Shown piece by piece: positions 20,337 through 29,065 of a stretch of DNA of 64,000 nucleotides (within the stretch, counting starts at the first letter, position 1; every line of letters starts with the position of its first letter). Location of the stretch: contig NZ_CP053108.1 of assembly GCF_013009075.1 (NCBI RefSeq), forward strand, positions 2,232,001 to 2,296,000. The letters run 5' to 3'. The translations under genes and the position numbers were made by a program. The notes beneath the pieces were generated by a model, which did no database searches, was not told where the DNA came from, and saw only the letters and a program-made list of their open reading frames with translations. Origin of the DNA: Halomonas sp. TA22 (GTDB lineage Bacteria > Pseudomonadota > Gammaproteobacteria > Pseudomonadales > Halomonadaceae).

Positions 20337-21619
20337 TGAGCGCACCGAGGTGGCCGCGTTGGCTCTATTCGGCGGCACTCTACCTCCTGGCGCCGCTGAT
20401 CTGGAAACGGGTCTGGCGCGAGCAGGCGGCTCATCACCCGCGCCGCCAACGCCTCGGCCTTGGCGTGGAGCGCCCCGAGGGGGCGGTGATCTGGCTGCAC
20501 TGTGCCTCGGTGGGGGAAGTGCTGGCCGCACGCCCCTTGATCGAGGCACTGCTTGCGCACTACCCTGATCATCACCTGCGCGTGACCACCATGACCGCTA
20601 CCGGCGCCGATCGCGTGGCGGTGCTGGCCGCTTCCCCGGCATTCAACGGGCGAGTGAGTCACTCCTTTCTGCCGCTGGATTTCCCTGGCGCGGCGCGCCA
20701 TTTCGTTTGTCAATTGCGCCCCTCACTGGTGCTGCTCTTCGAGACCGAGCTGTGGCCCAACCTGCTGCACGCCTGTCATCGTCAGCGGATACCGGTAGCG
20801 GTGGTCAATGGGCGTCTATCGGAGCGCGCCTTCAGGCGTTACCGCCACTTGAAGCCCCTGATGCGAGGCGCGCTGCAGCACATCGGCTGGCTGGCAGCCA
20901 AGTCCGAGGCCGATCTCGAGCGCTTCGAGGCGCTCGGCATGGCGCGTGAGCGAAGTCAGGCGGTAGGTTCGCTCAAGTTCGACCAGCGTGTCGATACCAA
21001 GGAACAGGAGGTGAGTGAGCACTTACGTACCTGTCTCGGCGAGCGACCGATCTGGGTGGCGGGCTCCACTCATCCCGGCGAGGACGAACAGCTGCTCGCG
21101 GCCCACGGGCGACTGCGGGAATCGTTCCCCGAGGCGCTGCTGATCCTGGTGCCGCGTCACCCGCAACGCTTCGATGCGGTGGCCGCCTTGTGCCGTGAGC
21201 GCGGCGTAGAAGTGGCAAGGCGCTCTCGCAACGCGTGGCCCGGAACTGATTCGGCGATCTATCTCGGCGATACCATGGGTGAGCTAGCGGGTCTGTATGG
21301 CGCCGGTGATATCGCCTTCGTGGGGGGCAGCCTGATTCCGGTGGGTGGCCATAACCTGCTTGAGCCCGCCGCACTGGGAGTGCCGGTGATCAGCGGGCCG
21401 TCAATGGACAATTTCCTGGATGTCGTCGAGGTCATGCGAGATGCCGGTGCGCTCATCGAGGTGGATGACAGCGAGGCATTGGCGGACGAGCTGCGTCGTC
21501 TGTTTGGCGACGCTGAGACCCGCCAGCGACTCGGCGATGCGGGACGGGGCGTGGTCGAGGCCAAGCGTGGTGCCCTTGAGCGCACCATGCATGGCCTCCG
21601 CGCGCTCTATTCAAGATAG
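20336..21619 (+). CDS. waaA: Kdo transferase (3-deoxy-D-manno-octulosonic acid transferase)
   Basis: WaaA attaches Kdo to lipid IVA at the inner membrane. The protein has 427 residues with an N-terminal membrane anchor (WLYSAALYLLAPLIW), the GT30 N-lobe WLHCASVGEVLAARPLIEAL and the C-lobe FVGGSLIPVGGHNLLEPAALG. The ATG at 20336 overlaps the hldE TGA as TGATG; a TTG one codon earlier is also open but less likely. The neighbouring Kdo kinase suggests that this enzyme may add a single Kdo, as in Haemophilus; that is inference. Confidence 0.95.
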   Translation: MSAPRWPRWLYSAALYLLAPLIWKRVWREQAAHHPRRQRLGLGVERPEGAVIWLHCASVGEVLAARPLIEALLAHYPDHHLRVTTMTATGADRVAVLAASPAFNGRVSHSFLPLDFPGAARHFVCQLRPSLVLLFETELWPNLLHACHRQRIPVAVVNGRLSERAFRRYRHLKPLMRGALQHIGWLAAKSEADLERFEALGMARERSQAVGSLKFDQRVDTKEQEVSEHLRTCLGERPIWVAGSTHPGEDEQLLAAHGRLRESFPEALLILVPRHPQRFDAVAALCRERGVEVARRSRNAWPGTDSAIYLGDTMGELAGLYGAGDIAFVGGSLIPVGGHNLLEPAALGVPVISGPSMDNFLDVVEVMRDAGALIEVDDSEALADELRRLFGDAETRQRLGDAGRGVVEAKRGALERTMHGLRALYSR

Positions 21620-21626
21620 TGAGCGC

Positions 21627-22298
21627 TTACTTGGCAAACCTCTCGACGCCCGTTTCGGTACCCAGCAGCAGGATATCCGCCCCCCGCACAGCGAACAGGC
21701 CGTTGGTGACCACACCGACGATGGCGTTCAAGCGGGCCTCCATGGCCACCGGATCCTCGATCATGAAGTCGAAGCAGTCGATGATCTGGTTGCCGTTGTC
21801 GGTGGTTACACCTTGCCGGTAGACCGGGTCGGCGCCCATTTTGACCAGCTCGCGAGCCACATAGGAGCGCGCCATGGGGATCACCTCGACGGGAAGCGGA
21901 AAGGCGCCCAGGGTCGCGACACGCTTGGAGGCATCGGCGATGCAGATGAAACGTTCGCTGCAGGCGGCGACGATCTTTTCACGAGTCAGCGCTGCCCCTC
22001 CGCCCTTGATCATGTTGAGCTGGGCATCGATCTCGTCGGCACCGTCGATATAGAAAGGAACGCTGCCCACTGAATTGAGTTCGAACACCTCGATCCCGTG
22101 GCCTTCGAGGCGCTGGGCGGTAGCTTCGGAGCTTGCCACGGCACCCCTGAACTCGCCGTGCAGCTCGGCGAGTCGGTCGATGAACAGATTGGCGGTTGAG
22201 CCGGTCCCGATGCCAAGCATGGTAGCGCGGGTGAGCCAGGGGCGAATCTCGTCGATGGCGGCTGCGGCAACCGCGTCCTTGAGTTCATCTTGCGTCAT
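21627..22298 (-). CDS. rpiA: Ribose-5-phosphate isomerase A
   Basis: RpiA interconverts ribose-5-phosphate and ribulose-5-phosphate in the pentose phosphate pathway. The 223 residues include [15 protein letters not shown] near 27-41, DGADEID and [11 protein letters not shown], the substrate-binding and catalytic segments of the family. The start at ATG 22298 gives [14 protein letters not shown], the usual N terminus; longer in-frame extensions are not conserved-looking. It is convergent with waaA, 7 bases apart, and divergent from ilvA. Confidence 0.96.
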   Translation of the reverse strand: MTQDELKDAVAAAAIDEIRPWLTRATMLGIGTGSTANLFIDRLAELHGEFRGAVASSEATAQRLEGHGIEVFELNSVGSVPFYIDGADEIDAQLNMIKGGGAALTREKIVAACSERFICIADASKRVATLGAFPLPVEVIPMARSYVARELVKMGADPVYRQGVTTDNGNQIIDCFDFMIEDPVAMEARLNAIVGVVTNGLFAVRGADILLLGTETGVERFAK

Positions 22299-22490
22299 GA
22301 AAGCTGTCCTGTGGTTGGGCGGTAATGCACGAGCACCTAATCGTGAGTGCGGCCCATTATAGGCGACCGAGGCCGCGCTGTAGATGGAAGAGGTGCGCGG
22401 CGCTGGACGTCGGCACATACAACTGCTACCTATAGGGTTTTCTCGATCAAGGGCTTACGCTCAAGCTCGCGCCATTGCCAGGACATCAGG

Positions 22491-24005
22491 ATGCTCGAAG
22501 ATACCGTCAAGAAGATACTCCAGGCCAAGGTCTACGATGCGGCGCGCGAAACGCCGATCTCCCCGGCATCCTTTCTCTCCCGTCGCTTCAACAACACCAT
22601 CCTGATCAAGCGCGAGGACCTCCAGCCGGTCTACTCCTTCAAGATTCGTGGCGCCTACAACAAGATGACACTGCTGACCGAGGCGCAGAAGGCGAAAGGC
22701 GTGATTGCCGCCTCGGCGGGCAATCACGCCCAGGGGCTGGCCATGGCCGCCAAGCAGATGGGGGTCAAGGCGGTAATCGTGATGCCGCGCATCACGCCGG
22801 ACATCAAGGTTCAGGCGGTGCGCGCTCGTGGCGCGAAGGTAGTGCTCAAGGGCGACGCCTTCGGTGAGGCGCTCGAGCACGCCCGGGAGCTGATCGAGGA
22901 GCACGACTACACCTATATCCCGCCTTTCGATGATATCGACGTGATCGCAGGCCAAGGCACCATCGCCGTGGAGATCCTGCGTCAGCACAGTGGGCCGCTG
23001 GATGCGATCTTCGTGCCGGTCGGTGGCGGTGGGTTGATCGCTGGGGTGGCGGCCTACGTCAAGTACCTGCGGCCGGACATCAAGGTGATCGGCGTCGAGG
23101 CGGACGACAGCGCCTGCCTGAAGGCGGCCCTGGCCGCAGGCAAGCGGGTGGTGCTGGACCAGGTGGGAGTGTTCGCCGAGGGAGTGGCGGTGGCGCAGAT
23201 CGGCGAAGTGCCCTTTACCATCATGCGCGATCTCGTCGACGAGATGATCACCGTGACCACCGACGAGATGTGTGCCGCGGTCAAGGATATCTTCGAGGAT
23301 ACCCGGGCGGTGGCCGAAACCTCCGGGGCGCTGTCGCTGGCTGGACTCAAGAAGTACATCCAGCAGACCGGTGTCGAGGGGCAGACCCTGCTGTGCATCA
23401 ACTCCGGGGCCAACACCAATTTCGATCGACTGCAACATATCGCCGAGCGTACCGAACTTGGCGAGCAGCGCGAGGCGATCCTGGCGGTGACCATCCCCGA
23501 GCGGCCAGGCAGCTTCAAGAAATTCTGCAAGACCATCGGCAAGCGGATGGTCACCGAGTTCAATTATCGCTATGCCGATCGCGACAATGCGCATATCTTC
23601 GTCGGCGTGCAGGTTAAGCCGGGTGGTGAAGATCGCCAGGCAGTGATCGACAAGTTGCGCGACGCCGGCTATCCGGTGGAGGACTTGACCGATGACGAGT
23701 TGGCCAAGCTGCATATTCGCCATCTGGGAGGTGGTCGACCCAAGGAGCACTTCGACGAGGAGGTTTATCGTTTCGAGTTTCCCGAACGCCCGGGAGCGTT
23801 GATGAATTTCCTGACCCATTTGCCGGGGGACTGGAATATCTCTTTATTTCATTATCGTAACCATGGCGCCGCTTATGGTCGCGTTCTGGTAGGGATGCAG
23901 CTCCCCAATGGCGATCGTATTCATGTCGAAAAGTATTTTGATGAGATCGGCTACCGCTACTGGAAGGAGACGGATAATCCCGCATATCGCTTATTTATGG
24001 CGTGA
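22491..24005 (+). CDS. ilvA: Threonine ammonia-lyase, biosynthetic
   Basis: IlvA deaminates threonine to 2-oxobutyrate, the committed step of isoleucine synthesis, and is normally inhibited by isoleucine. The 504 residues hold a PLP fold with the Schiff-base lysine in VYSFKIRGAYNKM near 58, the phosphate loop GGGGLIAG, and two C-terminal ACT-like regulatory domains (from about 330), so this is the long feedback-regulated form. ATG 22491 follows CAGGACATCAGG. The 3' end of the gene is noticeably richer in A and T than its first kilobase. The divergent arrangement with rpiA is common in gammaproteobacteria. Confidence 0.96.
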   Translation: MLEDTVKKILQAKVYDAARETPISPASFLSRRFNNTILIKREDLQPVYSFKIRGAYNKMTLLTEAQKAKGVIAASAGNHAQGLAMAAKQMGVKAVIVMPRITPDIKVQAVRARGAKVVLKGDAFGEALEHARELIEEHDYTYIPPFDDIDVIAGQGTIAVEILRQHSGPLDAIFVPVGGGGLIAGVAAYVKYLRPDIKVIGVEADDSACLKAALAAGKRVVLDQVGVFAEGVAVAQIGEVPFTIMRDLVDEMITVTTDEMCAAVKDIFEDTRAVAETSGALSLAGLKKYIQQTGVEGQTLLCINSGANTNFDRLQHIAERTELGEQREAILAVTIPERPGSFKKFCKTIGKRMVTEFNYRYADRDNAHIFVGVQVKPGGEDRQAVIDKLRDAGYPVEDLTDDELAKLHIRHLGGGRPKEHFDEEVYRFEFPERPGALMNFLTHLPGDWNISLFHYRNHGAAYGRVLVGMQLPNGDRIHVEKYFDEIGYRYWKETDNPAYRLFMA

Positions 24006-24091
24006 TGCTCAATGCTTGATAGTGAGCGTTAACTAACTTGATAAAAGTGATTAAGACTGACTTTCATGCGTTATTCGAGGCATCGCAATAG

Positions 24092-24120
24092 TTGTCATTC
24101 ATTCCTCTTGGCCCTATAGT
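24092..24120 (+). promoter_or_regulatory. Sigma-70-type promoter for the 31-residue peptide gene
   Basis: TTGTCA at 24092-24097 and TATAGT at 24115-24120 are separated by exactly 17 bases. Each hexamer matches the consensus at 5 of 6 positions. Predicted transcription starts near 24127, about 54 bases before the small gene. Confidence 0.7.
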
Positions 24121-24180
24121 CGGCGGGGCCTTGGGACGATATTAATGTTTCTTAATGTAACAAGAATTGTGGAGTAGCCG

Positions 24181-24276
24181 ATGAAGCGCAAGCCCGATCT
24201 GGTCATGGCACTGTCTCTGGTATTTGCCATTGGTGTAGTTGCCACCGGCTATGCCCAGGCGTTGGTGGGGAGTTAA
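24181..24276 (+). CDS. Small single-helix membrane peptide (31 residues), unknown function
   Basis: The frame encodes 31 residues, starting MKRKPDLVMAL and ending QALVGS. A basic start (KRK) precedes a hydrophobic stretch of about 18 residues, consistent with one membrane helix with the N terminus inside. GGAG stands at ribosome-binding distance before the ATG. It has its own consensus-like promoter (24092) and a strong terminator 34 bases after the stop, so it is an independent transcription unit. I recall similar KRKPD-type short peptides in marine gammaproteobacteria but cannot name a family. A secreted peptide is a weaker alternative. Confidence 0.65.
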   Translation: MKRKPDLVMALSLVFAIGVVATGYAQALVGS

Positions 24277-24310
24277 GTCGAAGCCAGCGCCATGACCAGA
24301 TAGCCGAGTC

Positions 24311-24347
24311 AACCGGCCGATGAACCGCTCATCGGCCGGTTTTTTTT
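24311..24347 (+). terminator. Strong rho-independent terminator
   Basis: AACCGGCCGATGA and TCATCGGCCGGTT pair over 13 bases around a 5-base loop and run into eight T residues. It ends the small-peptide transcript. The right arm overlaps the last codons and stop of the convergent fau gene. Confidence 0.93.
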
Positions 24348-25015
24348 GCCTCTCGATTGCGCATCGGACGAATCACCTGGCGGTCGCTTACGATAGCATC
24401 CAGCGAAACGTCCCAAGGGGCGATGGGCAGCGCGGCAACCTGTTGGCAATGATGCCCAAGGCCGATCAGCGTCGGGCAGGGACCGCGCTGGCGGGCAAAG
24501 GCGAAACTGCGATCATAGAAGCCGCCACCCATGCCCATGCGCTGGCCGTCGGGATCGAAGCCGACCAGCGGCATCAGTACCAAGTCCAGTGCCCAGGCGG
24601 ATAGCCGCCGGGCACGATGGGCACCGTGCCGGGTATCGGGCTCGCGGATGCCGAAGCGGTTGCGGATCATGGGCGTTTCAGGGTGGTGATGCACGAACCA
24701 TAGCCGATGGTGGGCAAGCGGTTGCAGCACTGGCAGATAGATACGGGCGCCACGGCGCCGCAGCCATCTAATGAGGGGGGTGGGATCGATCTCGCCGTCA
24801 TTGGGCAGGTAGAGGGCGACACGTCGCGCTCGCTGCACCTCCGGCAGGCGTTTCAGCCGCTGGCACAGGGCAAAGGAGGCCTGCTTGCGTTGTCGGGTGC
24901 TCAATGCGCGTCGGCGCCGCCGTAAGATGTGGCGAAGCTCGCTACGCACCGCCTGGCGATCGCTGTTGGCGATATCGCCTGGCAAGCATTGGTCACTGTC
25001 TCGTTGTGAAGTCAT
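24329..25015 (-). CDS. fau: 5-formyltetrahydrofolate cyclo-ligase
   Basis: This enzyme converts 5-formyl-THF to 5,10-methenyl-THF with ATP and keeps folate pools available. The 228-residue protein has the family signature GMGGGFYDRSF near 165-175, VALYLPNDGEIDPTPL in the substrate region and an Arg-rich N-terminal helix. It lies downstream of 6S RNA and zapA on the same strand, the arrangement known from Escherichia coli (zapA-ssrS-fau/ygfA), where it is co-transcribed with 6S RNA. Its C terminus overlaps the terminator of the opposing small gene. Confidence 0.92.
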   Translation of the reverse strand: MTSQRDSDQCLPGDIANSDRQAVRSELRHILRRRRRALSTRQRKQASFALCQRLKRLPEVQRARRVALYLPNDGEIDPTPLIRWLRRRGARIYLPVLQPLAHHRLWFVHHHPETPMIRNRFGIREPDTRHGAHRARRLSAWALDLVLMPLVGFDPDGQRMGMGGGFYDRSFAFARQRGPCPTLIGLGHHCQQVAALPIAPWDVSLDAIVSDRQVIRPMRNREAKKTGR

Positions 25016-25035
25016 GTTTCACGGCAATGATTCAA

Positions 25036-25220
25036 GAGTTCCCCAGAGTGCCGCTGTCGTTCTGGCCCTTGAACCCAACGGTTCAAGGTGGGTGGCCGCA
25101 GACAGACCGTCAGGCTTTCCGACGCACGGACATGCACACGGGTCTGTCTAGCATTTGGCCCCCTGGGTACTGCGCATAGGCTCGAGGGACTATAACGACT
25201 GGCGCACACCCCAGGGAACC
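25036..25220 (-). ncRNA. ssrS: 6S RNA
   Basis: 6S RNA mimics an open promoter and sequesters sigma-70 RNA polymerase in stationary phase. The roughly 185-base minus-strand segment lies between zapA and fau, the conserved location. Its ends pair (GTTCCCTGGGGTG at the 5' side with CACTCTGGGGAAC at the 3' side). Near the 3' end it has the characteristic hairpin CCTTGAAC(C) ... GGTTCAAGG. The ends are approximate, set from the terminal pairing and from the promoter at 25226-25254. Confidence 0.85.
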
Positions 25221-25225
25221 TCTTC

Positions 25226-25254
25226 ATCCTAACAGAGGCTTGCTGCAGTCCCAA
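25226..25254 (-). promoter_or_regulatory. Promoter of 6S RNA
   Basis: On the minus strand TTGGGA (25249-25254) and TAGGAT (25226-25231) are 17 bases apart, and transcription would start about 6 to 7 bases downstream, at the predicted 5' end of 6S RNA. Confidence 0.55.
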
Positions 25255-25343
25255 AGGAAAGCGCCAATTAATCGGCAAGGGGCGCAGGAGAGCGCGGATG
25301 GCTTGTCTGTACGTGCGCTCGGCCACACGTGCGCAGTGCACCG

Positions 25344-25643
25344 CTAGCGGGGCGGTGTATCGTGAAGGGCCTTGTCGAGACGCTCGTTCAGACGGGCGAT
25401 GCTAGCTTCGCCCTCCTTGCGCTCCTCGAGGCTCTGCAGCAGCTCATGGGTGATATTCAGTGCGGCCATGATGGCTACCTTCTCTGCGCCAAGCACCTTT
25501 CCGCGTGAATGGATGCCTTGCATGGCGCGATCGAGATAACGCGCCGCACGCTTGAGCGGCTCCTGCTCGCTTGGCTGACAGGCAATGACATAGGCCTGCC
25601 CCAGCAGCGTGATTTCAGTGGTGGGCCGGGTTTCATCGGTCAT
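25344..25643 (-). CDS. zapA: Cell division protein ZapA
   Basis: ZapA binds FtsZ and bundles protofilaments in the Z-ring. The 99-residue protein has the usual composition: an N-terminal globular domain (TEITLLGQAYVIACQPSEQE) with RAARYLDRAM, and a C-terminal coiled coil (about 50-95). ATG 25643 has GGGAG upstream; an in-frame extension to 25727 would add a non-homologous leader. It is divergent from ygfB and directly upstream of 6S RNA. Confidence 0.92.
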   Translation of the reverse strand: MTDETRPTTEITLLGQAYVIACQPSEQEPLKRAARYLDRAMQGIHSRGKVLGAEKVAIMAALNITHELLQSLEERKEGEASIARLNERLDKALHDTPPR

Positions 25644-25767
25644 GGCGGGCTCCCGGATGGGCCAAGAATGGGGCAGATGGGTTAGGCTAGAGAGACGATC
25701 ATAAGAGAGCCCCTTGCAGGCGGTCAACGCGGCATGTCGGCTCGCCTCTTTTCCATGGAAGACTCAC

Positions 25768-26340
25768 ATGTCATTGATTAACGATCGTTACGACTTTTCC
25801 GACGTCGCCGATACCTTCCTTCTGCACGGTAGCCTGCAGACCCCCGCCTTTCTGGATGGGCGCCTGGCGGCCATGCTGGCGCTGCACGATATCACGGCCG
25901 AGGCCTGGCTCGAGGACGTCTGCGCGGCGCTGGGTATCGAACAGCCGCATGACGAGGAGAGCGCCGCCGTGCTGCTAGGTTGGCGCCGCCAGAGTCTCGA
26001 GGCGCTCGTGGCCGCCGAACTCAATTACGAGCCGCTGCTGCCCGATGAGATCTACTCGCTGAGCGAGCGGGCGCGTGGCCTGCAGGAGTGGGCGCTAGGC
26101 TTCATCGAGGTGCTGGGCGAGGTCGACGCCTCGCGCCGCGAGGCGTGGTCCGTCAACCTGCGCGAGGCGTTGGACGATCTTGAAGTGCTGAGTGGCATCG
26201 ATACCGAGCTCGAGGAGAGCAGCGAGAACGAGAACGATCTGTTTGCGCTCACCGAGCATGCGCGCATGGCGGCGATGCTGCTCTACACCGAGCAGCACCC
26301 CGGCAAGCCGCAGATCGAGCAGAGCAAGGTGCCGCACTGA
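25768..26340 (+). CDS. ygfB: YecA/YgfB family (UPF0149) protein
   Basis: A 190-residue, mostly helical acidic protein of the UPF0149 family, with the segments FLHGSLQTPAFLDGRLAAML-like at the N terminus and GLQEWALGFIEVL in the middle. The family almost always sits directly before pepP and ubiH, as here. YgfB in Pseudomonas has been linked to control of beta-lactam tolerance through AmpDh3; whether that applies here is unknown. ATG 25768 removes an 18-residue leader that looks non-conserved. Confidence 0.88.
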   Translation: MSLINDRYDFSDVADTFLLHGSLQTPAFLDGRLAAMLALHDITAEAWLEDVCAALGIEQPHDEESAAVLLGWRRQSLEALVAAELNYEPLLPDEIYSLSERARGLQEWALGFIEVLGEVDASRREAWSVNLREALDDLEVLSGIDTELEESSENENDLFALTEHARMAAMLLYTEQHPGKPQIEQSKVPH

Positions 26341-26401
26341 CTCATGCCCTACGATGCCGCTTCGACGATACCACCTGCCTACCGACCTTCCAGGAGAGCC
26401 G

Positions 26402-27739
26402 ATGACCGCCAACGCCGCGCCGCGCCCCGCCCCGATAACGCTCGATGAGTATCGTGCACGCCGCCAGGCGCTGATGGCAGCCCTGTCGCCGAACAGTGCC
26501 GTGCTGTTGCCCTCAGCGTCGCTTGCGACCCGCTCCCGCGACAGCGACTACCCCTTTCGCCAGGACAGCGATTTTCACTACCTGACCGGCTTTCCCGAGC
26601 CGGAAGCCCTGCTGCTGCTGCTGCCAGGACGCAAGGAGGGCGAAACGGTACTGTTCTGTCAGGACAAGGATGCCACGCTGGAGGCGTGGACTGGGTTCCG
26701 TCTTGGGGCGGCCGGGGCCGTCGAGAGGTTCGGCATCGATCAGGCCTTCGAGAACAGCGAGCGGGAGGCGCGGCTGTCGGCACTGCTCGATGGCTGCGAG
26801 ACGCTCTACCTGCCGCTGGACGATGCCGACAGCATGGCGCTGGCCGATTCGCTGCGCAGCGAGCTGCTCTCCCGCCAACGCCAGGGTGCCGTGGCGCCGC
26901 GCATGTTGGGCGATGTCGCCTCGCTCATCCACGAGCAGCGATTGATCAAGAGCGAGGCAGAACTGGCATTGATGCGCCATGCCGCCGCGATATCCGCCCT
27001 CGCCCACCGGCGCGCCATGCGCGTCGCGCGACCTGGCCTGTTCGAGTATCAACTGCAGGCGGAACTCGAGCATGAGTTCGCCTGGCACGGCGCATCCGCA
27101 CCCGCCTACAGCAGCATTGTCGGGGGGGGAAGCAATGCCTGCGTGCTGCACTACATCGAGAATCGTGATGAGCTTCACGCAGGTGAGCTGGTACTGATCG
27201 ACGCAGGCGCCGAATACGAACTCTATGCCGGTGACATTACTCGCACCTTCCCGGTCGATGGTCGCTTCACCGCCGCCCAGCGGGCGCTTTATGAGGTAGT
27301 GCTGAATGCCCAGATGCGCGCCGTGGAAGCGGTCTCCCCGGGCTCAACGCTTATGGCGATTCACCAGGGGGTAGTAGAGGACTTGACCCGCGGCCTGATC
27401 GAGCTCGGCCTGCTTGAGGGCGAACTCGAGAGCAATATCGAATCCGAGAGCTATCGCCGCTTCTACTTGCACTCGACGTCCCACTGGCTGGGGCTGGATG
27501 TGCATGACGTGGGAAGCTATCGGCTGGGCGGCGAGCCGCGGCGTCTGGTGCCGGGCATGGTACTGACCATCGAACCCGGTCTCTACATCCCCGATGAAGA
27601 AGATATACCTGCAGCCTTTCGCGGCATCGGTATCCGTATCGAGGATGACGTGGTGGTAAGCACCAGCGGACGCGAGGTGCTGACCGCCGCCGTGCCCAAG
27701 CAGCCTGACGATATCGAGGCACTAATGGCGGAAAAATGA
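26402..27739 (+). CDS. pepP: Xaa-Pro aminopeptidase (aminopeptidase P)
   Basis: PepP removes N-terminal residues that precede proline. The 445-residue protein has the creatinase-like N-terminal domain (SRDSDYPFRQDSDFHYLTGFPEPEA in parts) and the pita-bread metal site: DAGAEYELYAGDITRTF for two Asp, HSTSHWLGLDVHDVG for His, TIEPGLY and GIRIEDD for two Glu. CCAGGAGAG precedes ATG 26402. It lies between ygfB and ubiH as in most gammaproteobacteria. Confidence 0.95.
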   Translation: MTANAAPRPAPITLDEYRARRQALMAALSPNSAVLLPSASLATRSRDSDYPFRQDSDFHYLTGFPEPEALLLLLPGRKEGETVLFCQDKDATLEAWTGFRLGAAGAVERFGIDQAFENSEREARLSALLDGCETLYLPLDDADSMALADSLRSELLSRQRQGAVAPRMLGDVASLIHEQRLIKSEAELALMRHAAAISALAHRRAMRVARPGLFEYQLQAELEHEFAWHGASAPAYSSIVGGGSNACVLHYIENRDELHAGELVLIDAGAEYELYAGDITRTFPVDGRFTAAQRALYEVVLNAQMRAVEAVSPGSTLMAIHQGVVEDLTRGLIELGLLEGELESNIESESYRRFYLHSTSHWLGLDVHDVGSYRLGGEPRRLVPGMVLTIEPGLYIPDEEDIPAAFRGIGIRIEDDVVVSTSGREVLTAAVPKQPDDIEALMAEK

Positions 27740-27766
27740 CCATATCGAAAGCAGTTGAAACGGTGA

Positions 27767-27783
27767 TTACGTAAAATACGTAA
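27767..27783. repeat. Perfect inverted repeat upstream of ubiH
   Basis: TTACGTA, three A residues and TACGTAA make a perfect 7-base inverted repeat in the 104-base gap between pepP and ubiH. It may be an operator or part of an A/T-rich promoter. No T-run follows, so a terminator is unlikely. Confidence 0.4.
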
Positions 27784-27843
27784 TAATAGACAAGGACAGT
27801 TTGCGAGACATGCCTAGAGAGGCTGCCTTGGAGTCAAGAGAGC

Positions 27844-29055
27844 ATGCAGATACAGTCAATGTCGGTGGATATCGCCATAGTCGGTGGCGGTCTGGTAGGC
27901 GCCAGCCTGGCGGCGGCGCTGGCGCCGATCATGGCTCGCAACGCCCTGAAGGTTGCGGTGATCGAGGCGGCGACACTCTCCCGCAAGGCGCCGCAGTCCG
28001 AGTATCAGCCTAGTTTCGACGCCAGGGCGAGCGCCATCGCCCAAGGCTCCTGCGAGCATTTCAGAACCTTGGGGTTGTGGCCGGCCCTGGCCCAGCAGGC
28101 CGAGCCGATCCGCCAGATTCATGTCAGCGAGCGGGGGCGGCTCGGAGTGGCCCGATTGAGTGCCGAGGAGCTCTCGGTCGAGGCGCTGGGTTACGTAATA
28201 CCCAATGTCTGGCTGGGGCGCGTCCTGCACCAGCGCCTGGCATCACTGGACTTGCGCTGGCACTGTCCGGCACGTGTCGAGAAGATGACCGCCACGCGAA
28301 TGGGGCATCGATTGAAGCTCTCCAATGGCGAGGAGCTAGAGGCGGGGCTGACCATTCTGGCCGACGGAGGTCGCTCGGGGCTCAAGGAGCAGCTGGGAAT
28401 TGCCAGTCGTGAGGCGCCCTACGAGCAGGTTGCGGTGATTGCCAATCTCGAAGTCAGCCGACCGCACGAGGGGGTGGCGTTCGAGCGTTTCACCACGCAG
28501 GGGCCACTTGCACTGCTGCCGCTGTCGGGCCAGCGCATGGAGCTGATCTGGACCCATCGGGCCGGTGACGAGGCGCAGACGCTGGCGCTTGAGGATGGAG
28601 ACTTTCTGATGCGCCTTCAACACGCCTTTGGTGATCGCGCCGGACGCTTCCGGCGAGTGGGAACGCGCCACGCCTATCCGCTGTCGCTGGTCACTGCCAT
28701 GGAGCCGGTGCGCCCCGGCCTGGCGGTACTGGGCAATGCCGCCCATGCCCTGCACCCGGTGGCGGGGCAGGGATTCAATCTGGCGCTGCGCGGGGTAATG
28801 GACCTGATCGCCGCCCTGGAGACGGCCGAGGCGCGCGGCAGCGCCTGGGGCAGCATGACGACCCTTGGTGATTTCGAGGCGCGACGTACCGCCGACCGAC
28901 ATAATGTCATTCGTTTCAGCGATGGGCTGATCCGGTTGTTCGGCATCGATCACCCGTTGCTGTCGCATGCCCGGGCCGCCGGCCTGGTGGGACTGAATCT
29001 GGTTGGACCGCTACGCCGCAGCCTGGCCAGGCGCGCGATGGGGATGGAAAGATAA
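27844..29055 (+). CDS. ubiH: 2-octaprenyl-6-methoxyphenyl hydroxylase (ubiquinone biosynthesis)
   Basis: UbiH is the FAD monooxygenase that hydroxylates C1 of the ubiquinone ring. The 403-residue protein has the dinucleotide-binding motif GGGLVGASLAAAL near 14-26, and GNAAHALHPVAGQGFNLALR, the second FAD motif (GD/GN-AAH) typical of this group. ATG 27844 is preferred to ATG 27859 since GGAGTCAAGAGAG precedes it. In most relatives ubiI follows at once, but here a permease on the other strand lies between. Confidence 0.92.
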   Translation: MQIQSMSVDIAIVGGGLVGASLAAALAPIMARNALKVAVIEAATLSRKAPQSEYQPSFDARASAIAQGSCEHFRTLGLWPALAQQAEPIRQIHVSERGRLGVARLSAEELSVEALGYVIPNVWLGRVLHQRLASLDLRWHCPARVEKMTATRMGHRLKLSNGEELEAGLTILADGGRSGLKEQLGIASREAPYEQVAVIANLEVSRPHEGVAFERFTTQGPLALLPLSGQRMELIWTHRAGDEAQTLALEDGDFLMRLQHAFGDRAGRFRRVGTRHAYPLSLVTAMEPVRPGLAVLGNAAHALHPVAGQGFNLALRGVMDLIAALETAEARGSAWGSMTTLGDFEARRTADRHNVIRFSDGLIRLFGIDHPLLSHARAAGLVGLNLVGPLRRSLARRAMGMER

Positions 29056-29065
29056 GCGCCCCGCA

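Noticed and set aside
25015-25030. Possible fifth parS site (TGTTTCACGGCAATGA)
   Set aside because: Only the left half (TGTTTCACG) matches; the right half is unrelated to GTGAAACA and it lies at the fau start, so it is likely chance.
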